Assembly (NCBI GenBank): GCA_039105265.1 | Contig: JAPFFF010000002.1 | Coordinates: 2,790,001-2,854,000, forward strand | Reading direction: 5' to 3' | From: Tritrichomonas musculus | Lineage: Eukaryota; Parabasalia; Tritrichomonadida; Tritrichomonadidae | Length of the DNA: 64,000 bases | Part shown: positions 40,565-50,916 of the stretch, one piece after another | How the letters are laid out: each line of letters starts with the position of its first letter | Position numbering within the stretch: position 1 is the first letter of the stretch | Program-made: the position numbers and the translations under genes | Notes under the pieces: model-generated | Told to the model about the DNA's origin: nothing | Seen by the model: the letters and a program-made list of their open reading frames with translations, nothing else | Databases searched by the model: none

Positions 40565-40862
40565 TTTTGGAAAATTAAAATATATATTAACTATTTCAAG
40601 TTTTTAATAAAAAAGCACAAAATTTGATTAATTTTTTTGTTGAAAAATAGTTTATTAATGATTCATTGAAAATGGATTTTTTTTCAAAAATTTATAAAAA
40701 CATATATAATTTATTTTATTATTTATATAATACTTAGTATAACATGATTATAGTATAATATCATATAAAAATAATTATGGAAATAATATATTAATATTAT
40801 TATCATATTTATACATTACCATTCAAAAAGTGTAAAAAGAACGTTTAAAAAATATCAATGGA
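40565..40862. other. AT-rich spacer
   Basis: I see no gene. CAAAAAGTGT at 40824-40833 lies about 30 bp before the next start and resembles the word upstream of other genes here. Confidence 0.4.
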
Positions 40863-43800
40863 ATGTCTAAATCTCCAAATGCAATTATTCAAAATTTTCT
40901 CCACAGATTAATTTTAAAACAAAAATATCAGGAATATTTGAAACAGCAAAAAGCAGCGATCAAAATTCAAAGAGAGTTTCGATTATTTCTAATTCGAAAA
41001 GAAATTCATCAGTTGTATATAAATAAATGCGCGCAAAAAATTCAAAGACGATATAGAAAGTTTCTTTTTGATATGAAAAACAATGATGCACGCAAAAATT
41101 ATTTTAAATTTCGACTTGGGCAAATTAGAAAAGAAAAATATCTTTTACAGCTTTCTCAACAAAAAGAAGAATCAGTAGATCAGTCAAAAAATCAAGTTTC
41201 ATCGCAAAATCAAATTAACAAACCCAAAACTATAATTGATCTTCCTCCTCCATGGGATCCCAAAAGGAAAAATTCGTATTCACAAAGTCAAATAGATGAA
41301 TTATTGGCTAATCAGATTAGCGATATGAAATGGGTTAAAGCAAATATAATTCCGAAATTTGTAAAAAGATTTTTTTTTCATATTCAAAATCGAGAAACTG
41401 TTAGAGAAAAAAATTCAAATTTTCGAGAAAGACTTGTTTCGAGACCTTTTTATACGTTTGTCCAAAGAAGAACTGATTTTTATTATGGTGATATTTTTCA
41501 TGGTAACATCAAAGAAATTTTTTTTCATGAATCAACATTTCGAATTTTCATAATACATGATAAAGGAATCACTATTCAGACTGTCAATCCAAATTGCGAA
41601 GATAAGATATATTTTTATAAAACAGTTCTCCCAATATTAGATGCATCTATTGATAAAAATTCTGGAAGGCTAATTATATTATACAAAAAATGGTATATAT
41701 CATCATTTGAGAACGGTTTTTTCACTAAACCTCAAAAATTATTATCTGTCCCAAAGCCAACATTGCCTCAAAAAAAGTTTATTTATATAGACAAATATGG
41801 GCAATTATTTTTAACACTTACACAGAAATTTAATACTGTTTATCTCCTTGATTCTCTCTGTTTTTCCTTATTGAAAAAGTTTTCTCAATTTCAATTTCAA
41901 TCAAACGGGAAAGTTTCACGAATTTTTCCTGTTTATTTCAAAAAGAGTCCCATTTGCTTTTTTGCCACTTCGAATTCTACATCACATTTCCATATTTTTG
42001 ATGAAAAAGAATCCAAAATCTCAACTTTGAATGACCATTCAAAATTCACTCCGAATTTTTATGTCAATTCACATTTTGTTTTCACTTTTTCAAAGGATAA
42101 AAAGCTCTTTGCATATCAGCGAAGTCACTTTAACAACTCAATTCAACTTACATTGCTTAAATCATTTAATTTTGAAGCTGTTCCATTGTGTGTCACTTAT
42201 ATCAAAGCGATGAAGCTTCTCGTTGTTGGACTGAGTGATTCGACGCTTAAATTTTTCACTTTTTCAGCAAATGAGAATCATTTATTGACGTTTCCTTATT
42301 CGTCCCTTCCTGAAGAGTTATCAGAATATGCTGAAGATGTCATTGGTGAGCCAAAAACTACATCTTTATTTACTCAGTATAACTGCATCTTGACGAAAAG
42401 ACTCACTTTGCCACCGACGGAGATTCATCACGCACAATTTGCACAAAGCAGCGTTCTTTTCATCATAAAACTGGGCGAGTATCAAGTTGACACTTTTTGG
42501 TTTTGTAGAAAGAACCGGAAAGTCAGGTGTTCGTGCTTTGATATGATGGAAACCCCGCCGATTCAAAGCATCCCAAACATCCTTGCAATGAGGAAGAGCG
42601 AGCTTGAATTGAGCTCGATATTTGAATCAATTGAAAAAGTGAGAAATCAGTTAGAGAATGATTCAATATTTTTACGAACGGTTGGAAAAGAATTTGAAAA
42701 ACGGTTTTTGCATTCAAAATTCATGAGAAAAACATCCGAGCAAGCAACAGCAATTCTTTTTCAATCGCCTTATCGTCGCTGGCTTCGTTGGCTTGAATAT
42801 TGTCAAAAAGCAGCACATTTAAGAGTCGTCCAAGCACGAGCCAGCAACAACAAGAAAAGCAAGAAAAATCCAAGAAATAAGAATTTAAACATTAGAACAA
42901 AAGATTCTGCTTCTGCTGAACAGATATCGATTTATGAGGTTTATTGTTTAGTGAATAAATTGGATGTCTTTGTTCCTTCTTTGAACAATGTTGAACGTTT
43001 TAACATGTTCTTGATTGAAACGTTACCTGAAATAGCGGTTTCAACCGTTGGACCATTTGCAACAACTCTTGGAACAACTTTTTCAAAGGACGAGTTAGTT
43101 ATTGGATTTGATGCACTTCACGCAGTCATTGGGGCCCAATTCACTGAATATCAGAGCCTTAAAACATCTGTTCTTTCGCTTGGATTGACAATTCCGTCAA
43201 TTCACATGAAAGCAAAAGTTCGTGACTTCAATGAATATGCAATTTTGAGACTGACGGAAATTGAGAACATTGTTCGAAATAAGCAAAGAAGCTCGACTTT
43301 GGTTCATTCGATTGAAGAGATTCTTCTTCTTGGTTCGAATAACGATAACAAAAACAACAGCAGCAGCAGCAGAAACATTATGAAATCACCATCGAAAAGG
43401 AAAGTTGATGATGAAGATGATGAGAACATTGATTATCGTTATCGGATATCGTTCAATTTCAATGTTGACAATATACCGAAGATTATTCCAGGTTCTTATG
43501 TTCCAATCATTGCCAGAAAGGCTCTCACAAAAAGTCATTTTGTTATGCCTAATCCACTTTTTGAGGCATTCAGACTTAGGCAGTCAAATGAGCTTTCAAA
43601 TGAGTATTATTCGTATGGAACTGAAAATCCAACCGTTCAATTGGAAACGTTGAAAGAACCACTTGATAATTTCGATGAAGTTCTTCTGTCTCGTTCAGCA
43701 GCGAAGTTTGGAATAGCTGTTGATGTCCTCGCCGTCTCGAATGAGTGTGATCAAGTTCTGAAAGATTATCCATTGAATTACGTTCCTTTGAGCTACTTGT

Positions 43801-46784
43801 TGACGTTCAATCAATTTAAATGTGGACTTTCAATGACTGTTAAAACAGCTCTTTGTTGGTTGTCTAAGATTCTTGTTGTTCTCTGCACTTTTCATCATTC
43901 AAACTTCGTCATTAGAAAACTTCTGCCCGAAAACATCCTCATTTCGAACGATGGAAACGAAGTGAAAATTCTATCGTTATCTGACTTCTGTGAAGTTGTC
44001 AAGTCGAGGAAAAGCAAGAACAATGCTCCTAAAACAAGTGAAACACGTAAAACAACCAATTCTCCTAAGAAAAGGAACGTCCAGTTCATTTTCAATGAAA
44101 ATGAGCAATCAAACAAATTTCGGAAAGTTTCTTACGAATGTCAAAACTCACCTTGGCTGCCTCCAGAGTATTGGGCACACATGAATGCGACTCCTGCTTT
44201 TGATATTTATCAATTTGGCATTCTATTGGTGCTTGTTTTAACTGGTTTTGTTCCTTCTTCATTTGGTGAGATCATCGCAAAACACACAAAATTTAGGAAG
44301 GAAGATCCAATGGAGATTGCCAAATCGCAACGGTTTTTTTATGATCCACTTCATGGCTTTCCTTATTCTGATTTTGACTTTTTCAGAGCCAAGTCAGCAG
44401 CTCTCTCAGCAACCCTTCAAATATCATCGCAATCATCATTGCTTGACATTGCAATTGCATGTCTTGATATCGATCCTTCACGTCGTCCAACGGCCAAACA
44501 GCTTCTCAATCTTCCTTTCTTTAATTTCAACATGCAAGAGAAGCGAAACGCAGAAAACATTGGATATTCATTGATAAGGAAAATACCTCTTCCTATCTTC
44601 ACTGATTCCATCTTTGCGACTCTTTTCTCATTCATTGAACGTGAAAAAGATGAAAATCCAAGAGAAATTCCAACGCTCGAAATCGCAGTCGACATCATCA
44701 ACTACTTCATCAACAGGAAGAAAAGTGGAATTAAAATCGACTTCCCAATTGATGAATCGCGAATCAACGAAGTTGTTTCTGAAATATTCAGACAGGACAT
44801 CTTCGATAAAATCGTCCATTACGTCATTGGCAAACTTCAAGCGATTTTTGAATTCGAAGTTGGAATTCAAAGTGATCGAACATTCACAAAAATTTTCAAT
44901 TTATTCCAATTGGCCAGATTGAATACTGATGTCTCGAGATCATTCTACTATTTTAGCACTGGTGTCAGAGGAGATATTGACTCACATCGTCTCTTTTGTT
45001 TTCTGCACACTAATCTTCGCAAAATGGTTGATTTTTTCCTCAAAAACGTGACACCTGAAATCAAAGAAATTCTCGGTTTATCTGAATTTTACATAACTCA
45101 TTTCATGCAATTTTATGATAACTCGAGAGACTTTGCTGAAGCTTTTGCTGAGAAATCGGAGAGAAGACATGCATCAGCACTCAACTTTTTCACAACATTC
45201 ATTGAAAATTATCCAACTAAAGAAACAATGAAGTTACTCATCGACTTTCGAATTCAGCATAAAATCGAACAATCACTCTGTTTTTCAGAGTCAAAAGTTC
45301 GAATTGCTGCGTTAGAATTATGTAGTGAAATTCTTCATCTTGAATGTTTTGATGATGAATTCTTTTCTGGCTTTTTATTTCATGTTTTTCCTTTCCATTT
45401 GCTAAGTGATGTGCAGCCTTATGAAGAGAAGATGTTGATGATTTGCGTTATTAGAGACGTCTTCTTTTCAAAGTCCGTTCCAGCAATCATCTCGTTATTG
45501 TCGTCAGGTATTCTTGATGCTCTCATTGAGTGTTCAACGCCAAGGCCGGATCGATCATCATTGAAAGTTTGGGGAAACTCGACAGAATTCCCTGTCTCAT
45601 TGGCAAGTCGTGACCTCATCAGCGAGCTCTGCGAAAGAGGAATAACGAGCGTCATCAGTGTGATTTATTCAGATGAAAACATGATTTTAAATTGTGTTAA
45701 AAATGGGGCAATTCATGAACTTGCACAAAAAGAATTTGATGAAATGATAAATAGAATAAAATTGAATGATGATGTCGATGATTCTCTATTGACAACTTTG
45801 CTGATTGCTGAATCATCGTCATTGGCTACAATTGCTGCTGTGACAAGGCAAAGTCAGCAAAGTTTCGAATTATCATTGAATGAAATATGTTTGTTTTTAA
45901 TAAGACAAAAAGAAAATCGTTTTAATTATGATAGATTGTTTCAATCTGTATTGAAAATTTGTCATTTTCATAAGTTTTCAATTAACGACCAATTATTCAT
46001 TGAAATTATAAATGGAATGGAAAACGAATATGTAGGTCACGTTGAAATGGTTATAGAAACACTTCAAATATTACAAAAGCCAAAACTTCCTTCCTTCTTT
46101 TCTGATATGATAAGAATCTGGTTCAATCAAATTTCTGCAAAATTTCTAGAAATTAAGAAAATGATATCTTCAAAGGTTGTTGATATGAATATTCTTCAGC
46201 AGTATAAAGATGAAAGAATCCAAAGATTAAGATTTTTAAAGGTGGTTCTTTCCCATCCTGATCATGGTTTAAATGTAGATTTTGTGACTTTATGTAATTT
46301 TCCTTCATTGATTGTAAATACACTTCTTTTTGATAATTCTAAGTTTGAAATTAAGTATCGAGTAGTTCCAACTTCTTTTGGAAAGTATAACTATACTTAT
46401 CCATTAAGAAATGAAGCAATTGATTACCTAAGAGAAATTATAAAATATAGGCCAAATTGTCATATTCTGTTTACTGTTTTAGCAACAACTTTAAAAGAAT
46501 CAAATGCACTTCAAAAAGAAGCTGATATGTTGAAGAAGATTAATGATAGTGATTTTAGAAGAAGCTCAGTTCGACTTCTCCGCCTATTAAGTAATAAAGA
46601 TGATGTTTTTGGACTTAATCAAGATATTGTTAAAAGTGAAGCTCTGAAAATCTTAAAAGAAATCTCACTTTATGATTGGGAAAATGTAGAAATGAGAAGA
46701 GGAATAATGGATTTAGCTAGTATGAAGAAAAACTCAGCAATTCTTGGAGATATCCGAACTCTTTACGATTCGTTTATTTGGTAA
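40863..46784 (+). CDS. Giant IQ-motif, propeller-like, pseudokinase and ARM-like protein
   Basis: At 1973 residues this is the longest gene. Near the N-terminus (about 25-70) two IQ-like motifs, KAAIKIQREFRLFLIRKE and CAQKIQRRYRKFLFD, suggest calmodulin binding. Residues about 200-560 look like beta-propeller repeats. Residues about 930-1220 form a kinase fold with lost catalytic residues: the HRD...PEN region reads IRKLLPENILI (about 1017) and the DFG reads DFC (about 1040), while PPEYW, the AFDIYQFGILLVLVLTG helix and DPSRRPTAKQLL are kept. It is therefore predicted to be a pseudokinase. Residues 1290-1970 are helical and HEAT/armadillo-like. Several introns could have been hidden, but the frame is open throughout. 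The role is unknown. Confidence 0.75.
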   Translation: MSKSPNAIIQNFLHRLILKQKYQEYLKQQKAAIKIQREFRLFLIRKEIHQLYINKCAQKIQRRYRKFLFDMKNNDARKNYFKFRLGQIRKEKYLLQLSQQKEESVDQSKNQVSSQNQINKPKTIIDLPPPWDPKRKNSYSQSQIDELLANQISDMKWVKANIIPKFVKRFFFHIQNRETVREKNSNFRERLVSRPFYTFVQRRTDFYYGDIFHGNIKEIFFHESTFRIFIIHDKGITIQTVNPNCEDKIYFYKTVLPILDASIDKNSGRLIILYKKWYISSFENGFFTKPQKLLSVPKPTLPQKKFIYIDKYGQLFLTLTQKFNTVYLLDSLCFSLLKKFSQFQFQSNGKVSRIFPVYFKKSPICFFATSNSTSHFHIFDEKESKISTLNDHSKFTPNFYVNSHFVFTFSKDKKLFAYQRSHFNNSIQLTLLKSFNFEAVPLCVTYIKAMKLLVVGLSDSTLKFFTFSANENHLLTFPYSSLPEELSEYAEDVIGEPKTTSLFTQYNCILTKRLTLPPTEIHHAQFAQSSVLFIIKLGEYQVDTFWFCRKNRKVRCSCFDMMETPPIQSIPNILAMRKSELELSSIFESIEKVRNQLENDSIFLRTVGKEFEKRFLHSKFMRKTSEQATAILFQSPYRRWLRWLEYCQKAAHLRVVQARASNNKKSKKNPRNKNLNIRTKDSASAEQISIYEVYCLVNKLDVFVPSLNNVERFNMFLIETLPEIAVSTVGPFATTLGTTFSKDELVIGFDALHAVIGAQFTEYQSLKTSVLSLGLTIPSIHMKAKVRDFNEYAILRLTEIENIVRNKQRSSTLVHSIEEILLLGSNNDNKNNSSSSRNIMKSPSKRKVDDEDDENIDYRYRISFNFNVDNIPKIIPGSYVPIIARKALTKSHFVMPNPLFEAFRLRQSNELSNEYYSYGTENPTVQLETLKEPLDNFDEVLLSRSAAKFGIAVDVLAVSNECDQVLKDYPLNYVPLSYLLTFNQFKCGLSMTVKTALCWLSKILVVLCTFHHSNFVIRKLLPENILISNDGNEVKILSLSDFCEVVKSRKSKNNAPKTSETRKTTNSPKKRNVQFIFNENEQSNKFRKVSYECQNSPWLPPEYWAHMNATPAFDIYQFGILLVLVLTGFVPSSFGEIIAKHTKFRKEDPMEIAKSQRFFYDPLHGFPYSDFDFFRAKSAALSATLQISSQSSLLDIAIACLDIDPSRRPTAKQLLNLPFFNFNMQEKRNAENIGYSLIRKIPLPIFTDSIFATLFSFIEREKDENPREIPTLEIAVDIINYFINRKKSGIKIDFPIDESRINEVVSEIFRQDIFDKIVHYVIGKLQAIFEFEVGIQSDRTFTKIFNLFQLARLNTDVSRSFYYFSTGVRGDIDSHRLFCFLHTNLRKMVDFFLKNVTPEIKEILGLSEFYITHFMQFYDNSRDFAEAFAEKSERRHASALNFFTTFIENYPTKETMKLLIDFRIQHKIEQSLCFSESKVRIAALELCSEILHLECFDDEFFSGFLFHVFPFHLLSDVQPYEEKMLMICVIRDVFFSKSVPAIISLLSSGILDALIECSTPRPDRSSLKVWGNSTEFPVSLASRDLISELCERGITSVISVIYSDENMILNCVKNGAIHELAQKEFDEMINRIKLNDDVDDSLLTTLLIAESSSLATIAAVTRQSQQSFELSLNEICLFLIRQKENRFNYDRLFQSVLKICHFHKFSINDQLFIEIINGMENEYVGHVEMVIETLQILQKPKLPSFFSDMIRIWFNQISAKFLEIKKMISSKVVDMNILQQYKDERIQRLRFLKVVLSHPDHGLNVDFVTLCNFPSLIVNTLLFDNSKFEIKYRVVPTSFGKYNYTYPLRNEAIDYLREIIKYRPNCHILFTVLATTLKESNALQKEADMLKKINDSDFRRSSVRLLRLLSNKDDVFGLNQDIVKSEALKILKEISLYDWENVEMRRGIMDLASMKKNSAILGDIRTLYDSFIW

Positions 46785-47043
46785 GTTTATAAAAATAGAT
46801 TATAGATCATGATTTTTTTTTTAATTTTTAAAAAAATTATGTTTTTAATAAGATTACTATATTATTTATTAATTATATGATGTTAATTACTAATAATAAT
46901 CTTCAAAATGTTTTAATATATAAAAATAAACTAATATTTTTATATATAGATTTATACGTTTTTCATTAGAAAAAGTGAAAAATAAATTTTTCTTTGAAAA
47001 GAAAATACAACTTTTTGTGTTTATAGATTTTGAACTTAATAAA

Positions 47044-48288
47044 ATGAATCAAACATTTCTCCTTTCCGCAGCTGGGCTTTCAAGGGATGTGTTGCCATCC
47101 GATTTTACATTTTTCGTAGGAAATCATGAATATTATACCAATAAATCGAACGCTTCTTTTATTTCAGAAAATATATCAGAAATTTTGCGAGTCGATCCAA
47201 CTTTTGATTCCTATTACCTTCCTATAGATGATTCACATTACGAATTCAATATTATAATGCGACTTATGCTCGGTCAGCCAATCAAAATCACTGCTCCAAC
47301 AATTAAATATGTATTAAGTGTTTTTCAAAAACTTAAAAATTCGGAAATCACCAATTATTTTATTAATATCAAAAATTCTAAATTAACTCAAGAAAATGTT
47401 CTTGCTTCATTTGCAGCACGGCTCTATTATGGGCAATCTGTTTCAAATGAAATTATTTTCATCGCATCAAATTTCTCGAACTTTTTGAATGAATTAAAAG
47501 ACGATTTTTATTTTGACTATATCGAGGACATCATCAGTTCACCGCATTTAAATCTAGAATCCGAAGATATCCTTTTTGATTTTATAATAGACCTTGGACC
47601 AGATTTTTACAATTTATTAGATTATGTAAATATTCAATATCTCACACCACAAAAACTTAACGAATTTTTTGATATTTATCCATTTAGGAGGATGACTCAA
47701 AATATTTGGGATTCATTACATCAAATTATTAAAAACAAAAACGATAATTTTTCAAATAATAATTTGATTGAGTTCAAAACGCAAGAATTCCCACTTTCAA
47801 ATAATCCATTCAATGGTATTTTTGCTTACTTTTGGGAGAAGTGCCAAGGAAATCCTCATTTGAAAGGATCGTTAACAGTATCCTCTTCTTCATCTTGTCG
47901 AAATAATGATTATGACGTAATCAATCCAGCTTTCAACGGTTATTGGTTTTCAGCAAATGAGCCTAATTCGTGGATCATGTTTGATTTCCAAAAGTACTCT
48001 TTACAACTCAAAAATTACACAATTAAATCAGACGGAAATGGAGCCAATCACCTCCAGTCATGGGTTATTGAGGGATCAAATGATAACAAGAATTGGACTT
48101 TGATTGATAGAAAATCAACCAAGGCTTTGTGTGAAAATTATGTAATTAAAACTTTTCAATGCAATGTCAAAAATTCGAGCTCATATCGTTTTGTAAGATT
48201 GAAACAGATAGGTGAAAATTCTAACTATTTGAATTATTTAATGATTTCGAATATTGAGTTCTTTGGAACCTTGGAATTAATTCAATAG
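47044..48288 (+). CDS. BTB-like + F5/8 type C (discoidin) domain protein
   Basis: This 414-residue protein begins with the first in-frame ATG at 47044; codons upstream of it start at GTG, which I do not use. Residues about 12-95 resemble a BTB fold (SDFTFFVGNHEYYTNKSNAS, then LGQPIKITAPTIKYVLSVF). A helical middle region resembles BACK-type linkers. Residues about 250-410 form an F5/8C (galactose-binding-like) domain: GSLTVSSSSSCRNNDYDVI, WIMFDFQKYSLQLKNYTIKS, SWVIEGSNDNKNWTLID and RFVRLKQIG. BTB + F5/8C proteins are a known trichomonad class, similar to BTBD9-like proteins. It likely serves as an adaptor. Confidence 0.72.
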   Translation: MNQTFLLSAAGLSRDVLPSDFTFFVGNHEYYTNKSNASFISENISEILRVDPTFDSYYLPIDDSHYEFNIIMRLMLGQPIKITAPTIKYVLSVFQKLKNSEITNYFINIKNSKLTQENVLASFAARLYYGQSVSNEIIFIASNFSNFLNELKDDFYFDYIEDIISSPHLNLESEDILFDFIIDLGPDFYNLLDYVNIQYLTPQKLNEFFDIYPFRRMTQNIWDSLHQIIKNKNDNFSNNNLIEFKTQEFPLSNNPFNGIFAYFWEKCQGNPHLKGSLTVSSSSSCRNNDYDVINPAFNGYWFSANEPNSWIMFDFQKYSLQLKNYTIKSDGNGANHLQSWVIEGSNDNKNWTLIDRKSTKALCENYVIKTFQCNVKNSSSYRFVRLKQIGENSNYLNYLMISNIEFFGTLELIQ

Positions 48289-48763
48289 AAAATAATTGTT
48301 TTTATTATGTTTTTTATATTTATTGATATTTGTCGAAACTTATAATATTGTAAACATATATCCTGTATTTTTAAATGATAAAGACATTAATAATTTTGAA
48401 AAGTTTTTGATTTTGCATAATTATTATATTGTAATCTTGAAATTTCTCATAATATTTCAGTTATTTGATTTTAAATGCATATTGCGAAGTGGTTTGAAGC
48501 ATTGATAGTATATTTATTTGTAGATTATAGACAAAATATATGATGACTGCTTGTAAATCATTAAATAATGGCGATTTTTTTTAAAAAAAAGGAGTATATA
48601 TGTTAATCATATAATTAAAAAGCATTTTTTTTTTTTTTTTTTTATATATATATATATATGCTTGTTCATCAAAATAAAAGGCAAAATTTTTGAAAATTTT
48701 TGAATATATGATTAAAATGCCAAATATCAAATAAAAAATATTAATTGATTTTTTCATTTTTGA
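48289..48763. other. AT-rich spacer with T/TA simple repeat
   Basis: A run of about 18 T residues followed by TA repeats lies at about 48625-48660. TTTTTTCATTTTTG just before 48764 may be the initiator of the next gene. No other feature is seen. Confidence 0.45.
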
Positions 48764-49135
48764 ATGGGGAGGCGTAAAGCCAAGGCAAGTCGAATTCGTG
48801 CAATTCATTATAAATATGGTGATGATGAAGAAATTTTTTATTTGGATCGAAATGGAAGACATCTTAATCGTGAAATTGAAAAATTAGATAAAGTAAAGCG
48901 CGCTCCTTTTTCTGTTAAATGTAATATCAATAAAAACGATAATAAAACTTTAAATGATGAAATTAAAATTCCAGAAATAACTAATACAGTTCCAACAATT
49001 AATCCCCAAAATATTGTATTAAATAGCAGCTTAAGTAAAAAATTATCATCCAAATTTTATGAAGCGTACAGTAAATTTCCTGCAGCTTCATTAATGTGGA
49101 TTAATAATCCAGAATATTCTGGTAATATTATATAG
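48764..49135 (+). CDS. Small basic protein, unknown
   Basis: This 123-residue protein starts MGRRKAKASRIRAIHYKYGD, and the first 60 residues are strongly basic. A conserved-looking C-terminal segment is KFPAASLMWINNPEYSG. There is no membrane span, zinc motif or known domain. The basic N-terminus could bind nucleic acid or direct nuclear import. The TCATTTTTG just upstream of ATG fits a trichomonad initiator. I could not assign a family. Confidence 0.55.
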   Translation: MGRRKAKASRIRAIHYKYGDDEEIFYLDRNGRHLNREIEKLDKVKRAPFSVKCNINKNDNKTLNDEIKIPEITNTVPTINPQNIVLNSSLSKKLSSKFYEAYSKFPAASLMWINNPEYSGNII

Positions 49136-49220
49136 GAAAAAAAATATTATTGAAACATATATTAATAAAATGTTATTTATTTAAAAATTAATCATTATCG
49201 AAAGTATAAAACAATTTTTT

Positions 49221-50432
49221 TTATGAAGCTTCTATTGGAATTGGTGTTGGAGAATTAACGGCAGCAGCTTCTTCTTCAACCTTTTGGTCGATCGCAAAAT
49301 CGAATACTTTAAGCCAAGAATCGTACTTATTCCCTTCGTCATCAACGATATACTGCTCATCTGTTGTAGCAAATGGAATGTTATATACTATTTTCTCTTG
49401 ATTAGTTCCTGTAAATAGAATAAATTCATTTAAATAAGTGTTTTCATCAGCATCCTTTACGTCAATTGCATCTGTGTAAGTTAAAGAGTCTTTAAGGCAG
49501 GCTGGGCAATGGAAGAAATGTCCAATTTTCCTAAACATTGTTTGGGTGGGACCAAAAAGAGCAAGTAATGCGCAAAATTGAAAGAAGTTAGTTTGATTTG
49601 TTGAGGATGAAGCTTCTAGATCAAAGAAAAATTGTAATGTTTCTTTTGCATTAGATTCTGTTTGGTTTTGAAGTTTGAAAGCTGAGGCTGTTTTCTTTAT
49701 AAATTCATCTGTACTCACTGCTTCGCAGTCATCAAAAAGTTTCTTCCATTGATTTCTAGCATTTGTCCAAAACTTAGTGATATCGGAATCTCCCATTCCA
49801 CCTCCTAAAGAAAATGGTGGTTCTTCTGCAGCATTCATCATTATGTGGTATTTTTCGAACTCAGCAACGAGTGACTTAATATTTCTTTTAACATACTTAT
49901 GGAATTGAGATACGTCATGAATTCCATTATGCCAAGCTGTTCTAATTATCAATTGTTGATCAAAGATTGGCTTTTTTATTTTTCTCCTCTTAACAATCTT
50001 AACTTTATGAGTTTTTGGAGGCTTTTGTTCAGAATTATTTTCAGTATTTTTTTGGTCTTCATTTATCTCTTCACTCTTATTTTCAGTTTCTTCTTTTTTC
50101 TCTTCTTTAGTTTCTTCTGATATTTCTTCTAATTTTGCTTCTTCTGGATTTTCAATCTTTTTTGCCTCAAGAGCTTCTTCTACCTTTTTTCTATTTTGTT
50201 CTTGTTCTTCATAAATTGCATTATTGGTTGGTGTCGCTAATAAGAGGCGTTTTGGTGATAAGACCTTTTTGGGTTCATCGTTGTGATCTAAAAAAGATAC
50301 TGTGAAGCTTTTTTTATTTACTTTATCAATCTTGGCTTTGAATATATCGACTTTGTTGTTATCAATGAGATAAACTTCATCGCCTATATGGAATTCATGA
50401 TTCTCATCAGTAGCTTCAAACTGTGGCTTCAT
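49221..50432 (-). CDS. Tudor/SH3-like protein with acidic middle, unknown
   Basis: This 403-residue protein begins with a small beta-rich domain (about 15-65, FHIGDEVYLIDNNKVDIFKAK then KSFTVSFLDHN) that resembles Tudor or chromo-barrel domains. A Glu/Lys-rich linker (about 75-150) precedes a helical region (about 160-330) with a possible Cys pair near HFFHCPACLKDSL. No enzyme signature is seen. Tudor-like domains bind modified histones or other proteins, so a chromatin role is possible, but that is inference. The start is ATG at 50432. Confidence 0.6.
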   Translation of the reverse strand: MKPQFEATDENHEFHIGDEVYLIDNNKVDIFKAKIDKVNKKSFTVSFLDHNDEPKKVLSPKRLLLATPTNNAIYEEQEQNRKKVEEALEAKKIENPEEAKLEEISEETKEEKKEETENKSEEINEDQKNTENNSEQKPPKTHKVKIVKRRKIKKPIFDQQLIIRTAWHNGIHDVSQFHKYVKRNIKSLVAEFEKYHIMMNAAEEPPFSLGGGMGDSDITKFWTNARNQWKKLFDDCEAVSTDEFIKKTASAFKLQNQTESNAKETLQFFFDLEASSSTNQTNFFQFCALLALFGPTQTMFRKIGHFFHCPACLKDSLTYTDAIDVKDADENTYLNEFILFTGTNQEKIVYNIPFATTDEQYIVDDEGNKYDSWLKVFDFAIDQKVEEEAAAVNSPTPIPIEAS

Positions 50433-50916
50433 ATAAAAATGATGTAACTAGAGGAACTTCACTTTAATTAAAATTGAATTTATTTTTGGTCATGTAACAG
50501 TCATTCAAATTACTTACTTAGTGAAGAATAAAAATGAATTTAAATTCTCCTTTTCTTTTTATGATATTTGTCTAATTAAAATAAATGGCAAGTAATAAAC
50601 AATGGAAAATATTTTATCCAATAAATCTTTTGTAAAATTAAAATCAAATGCTTCAAGAAATAAAATAATCTACTGTTAAAGTTCTTAAAGAATATAAAGT
50701 AGAATTTGTATTACTTATTTATTTACAAGATAACGAAGGAATGAAAATTAGGAAAACATTAAAAACGTATACATTTTTAAAATTTCATATGAAATCATAT
50801 AAAAGAATCGAATAAAGCAATGAAAAGGAAATATATTAATGATTACAAATGGATAAGATTTATAAAAACAAAATATAAATAAAAAAGAAAACTAAAAATA
50901 TATTTGTATAATAAAG
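50433..50916. other. AT-rich spacer
   Basis: No gene is visible. AAAGTGAAG lies just upstream of the 49221-50432 gene on its coding strand. Confidence 0.4.
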
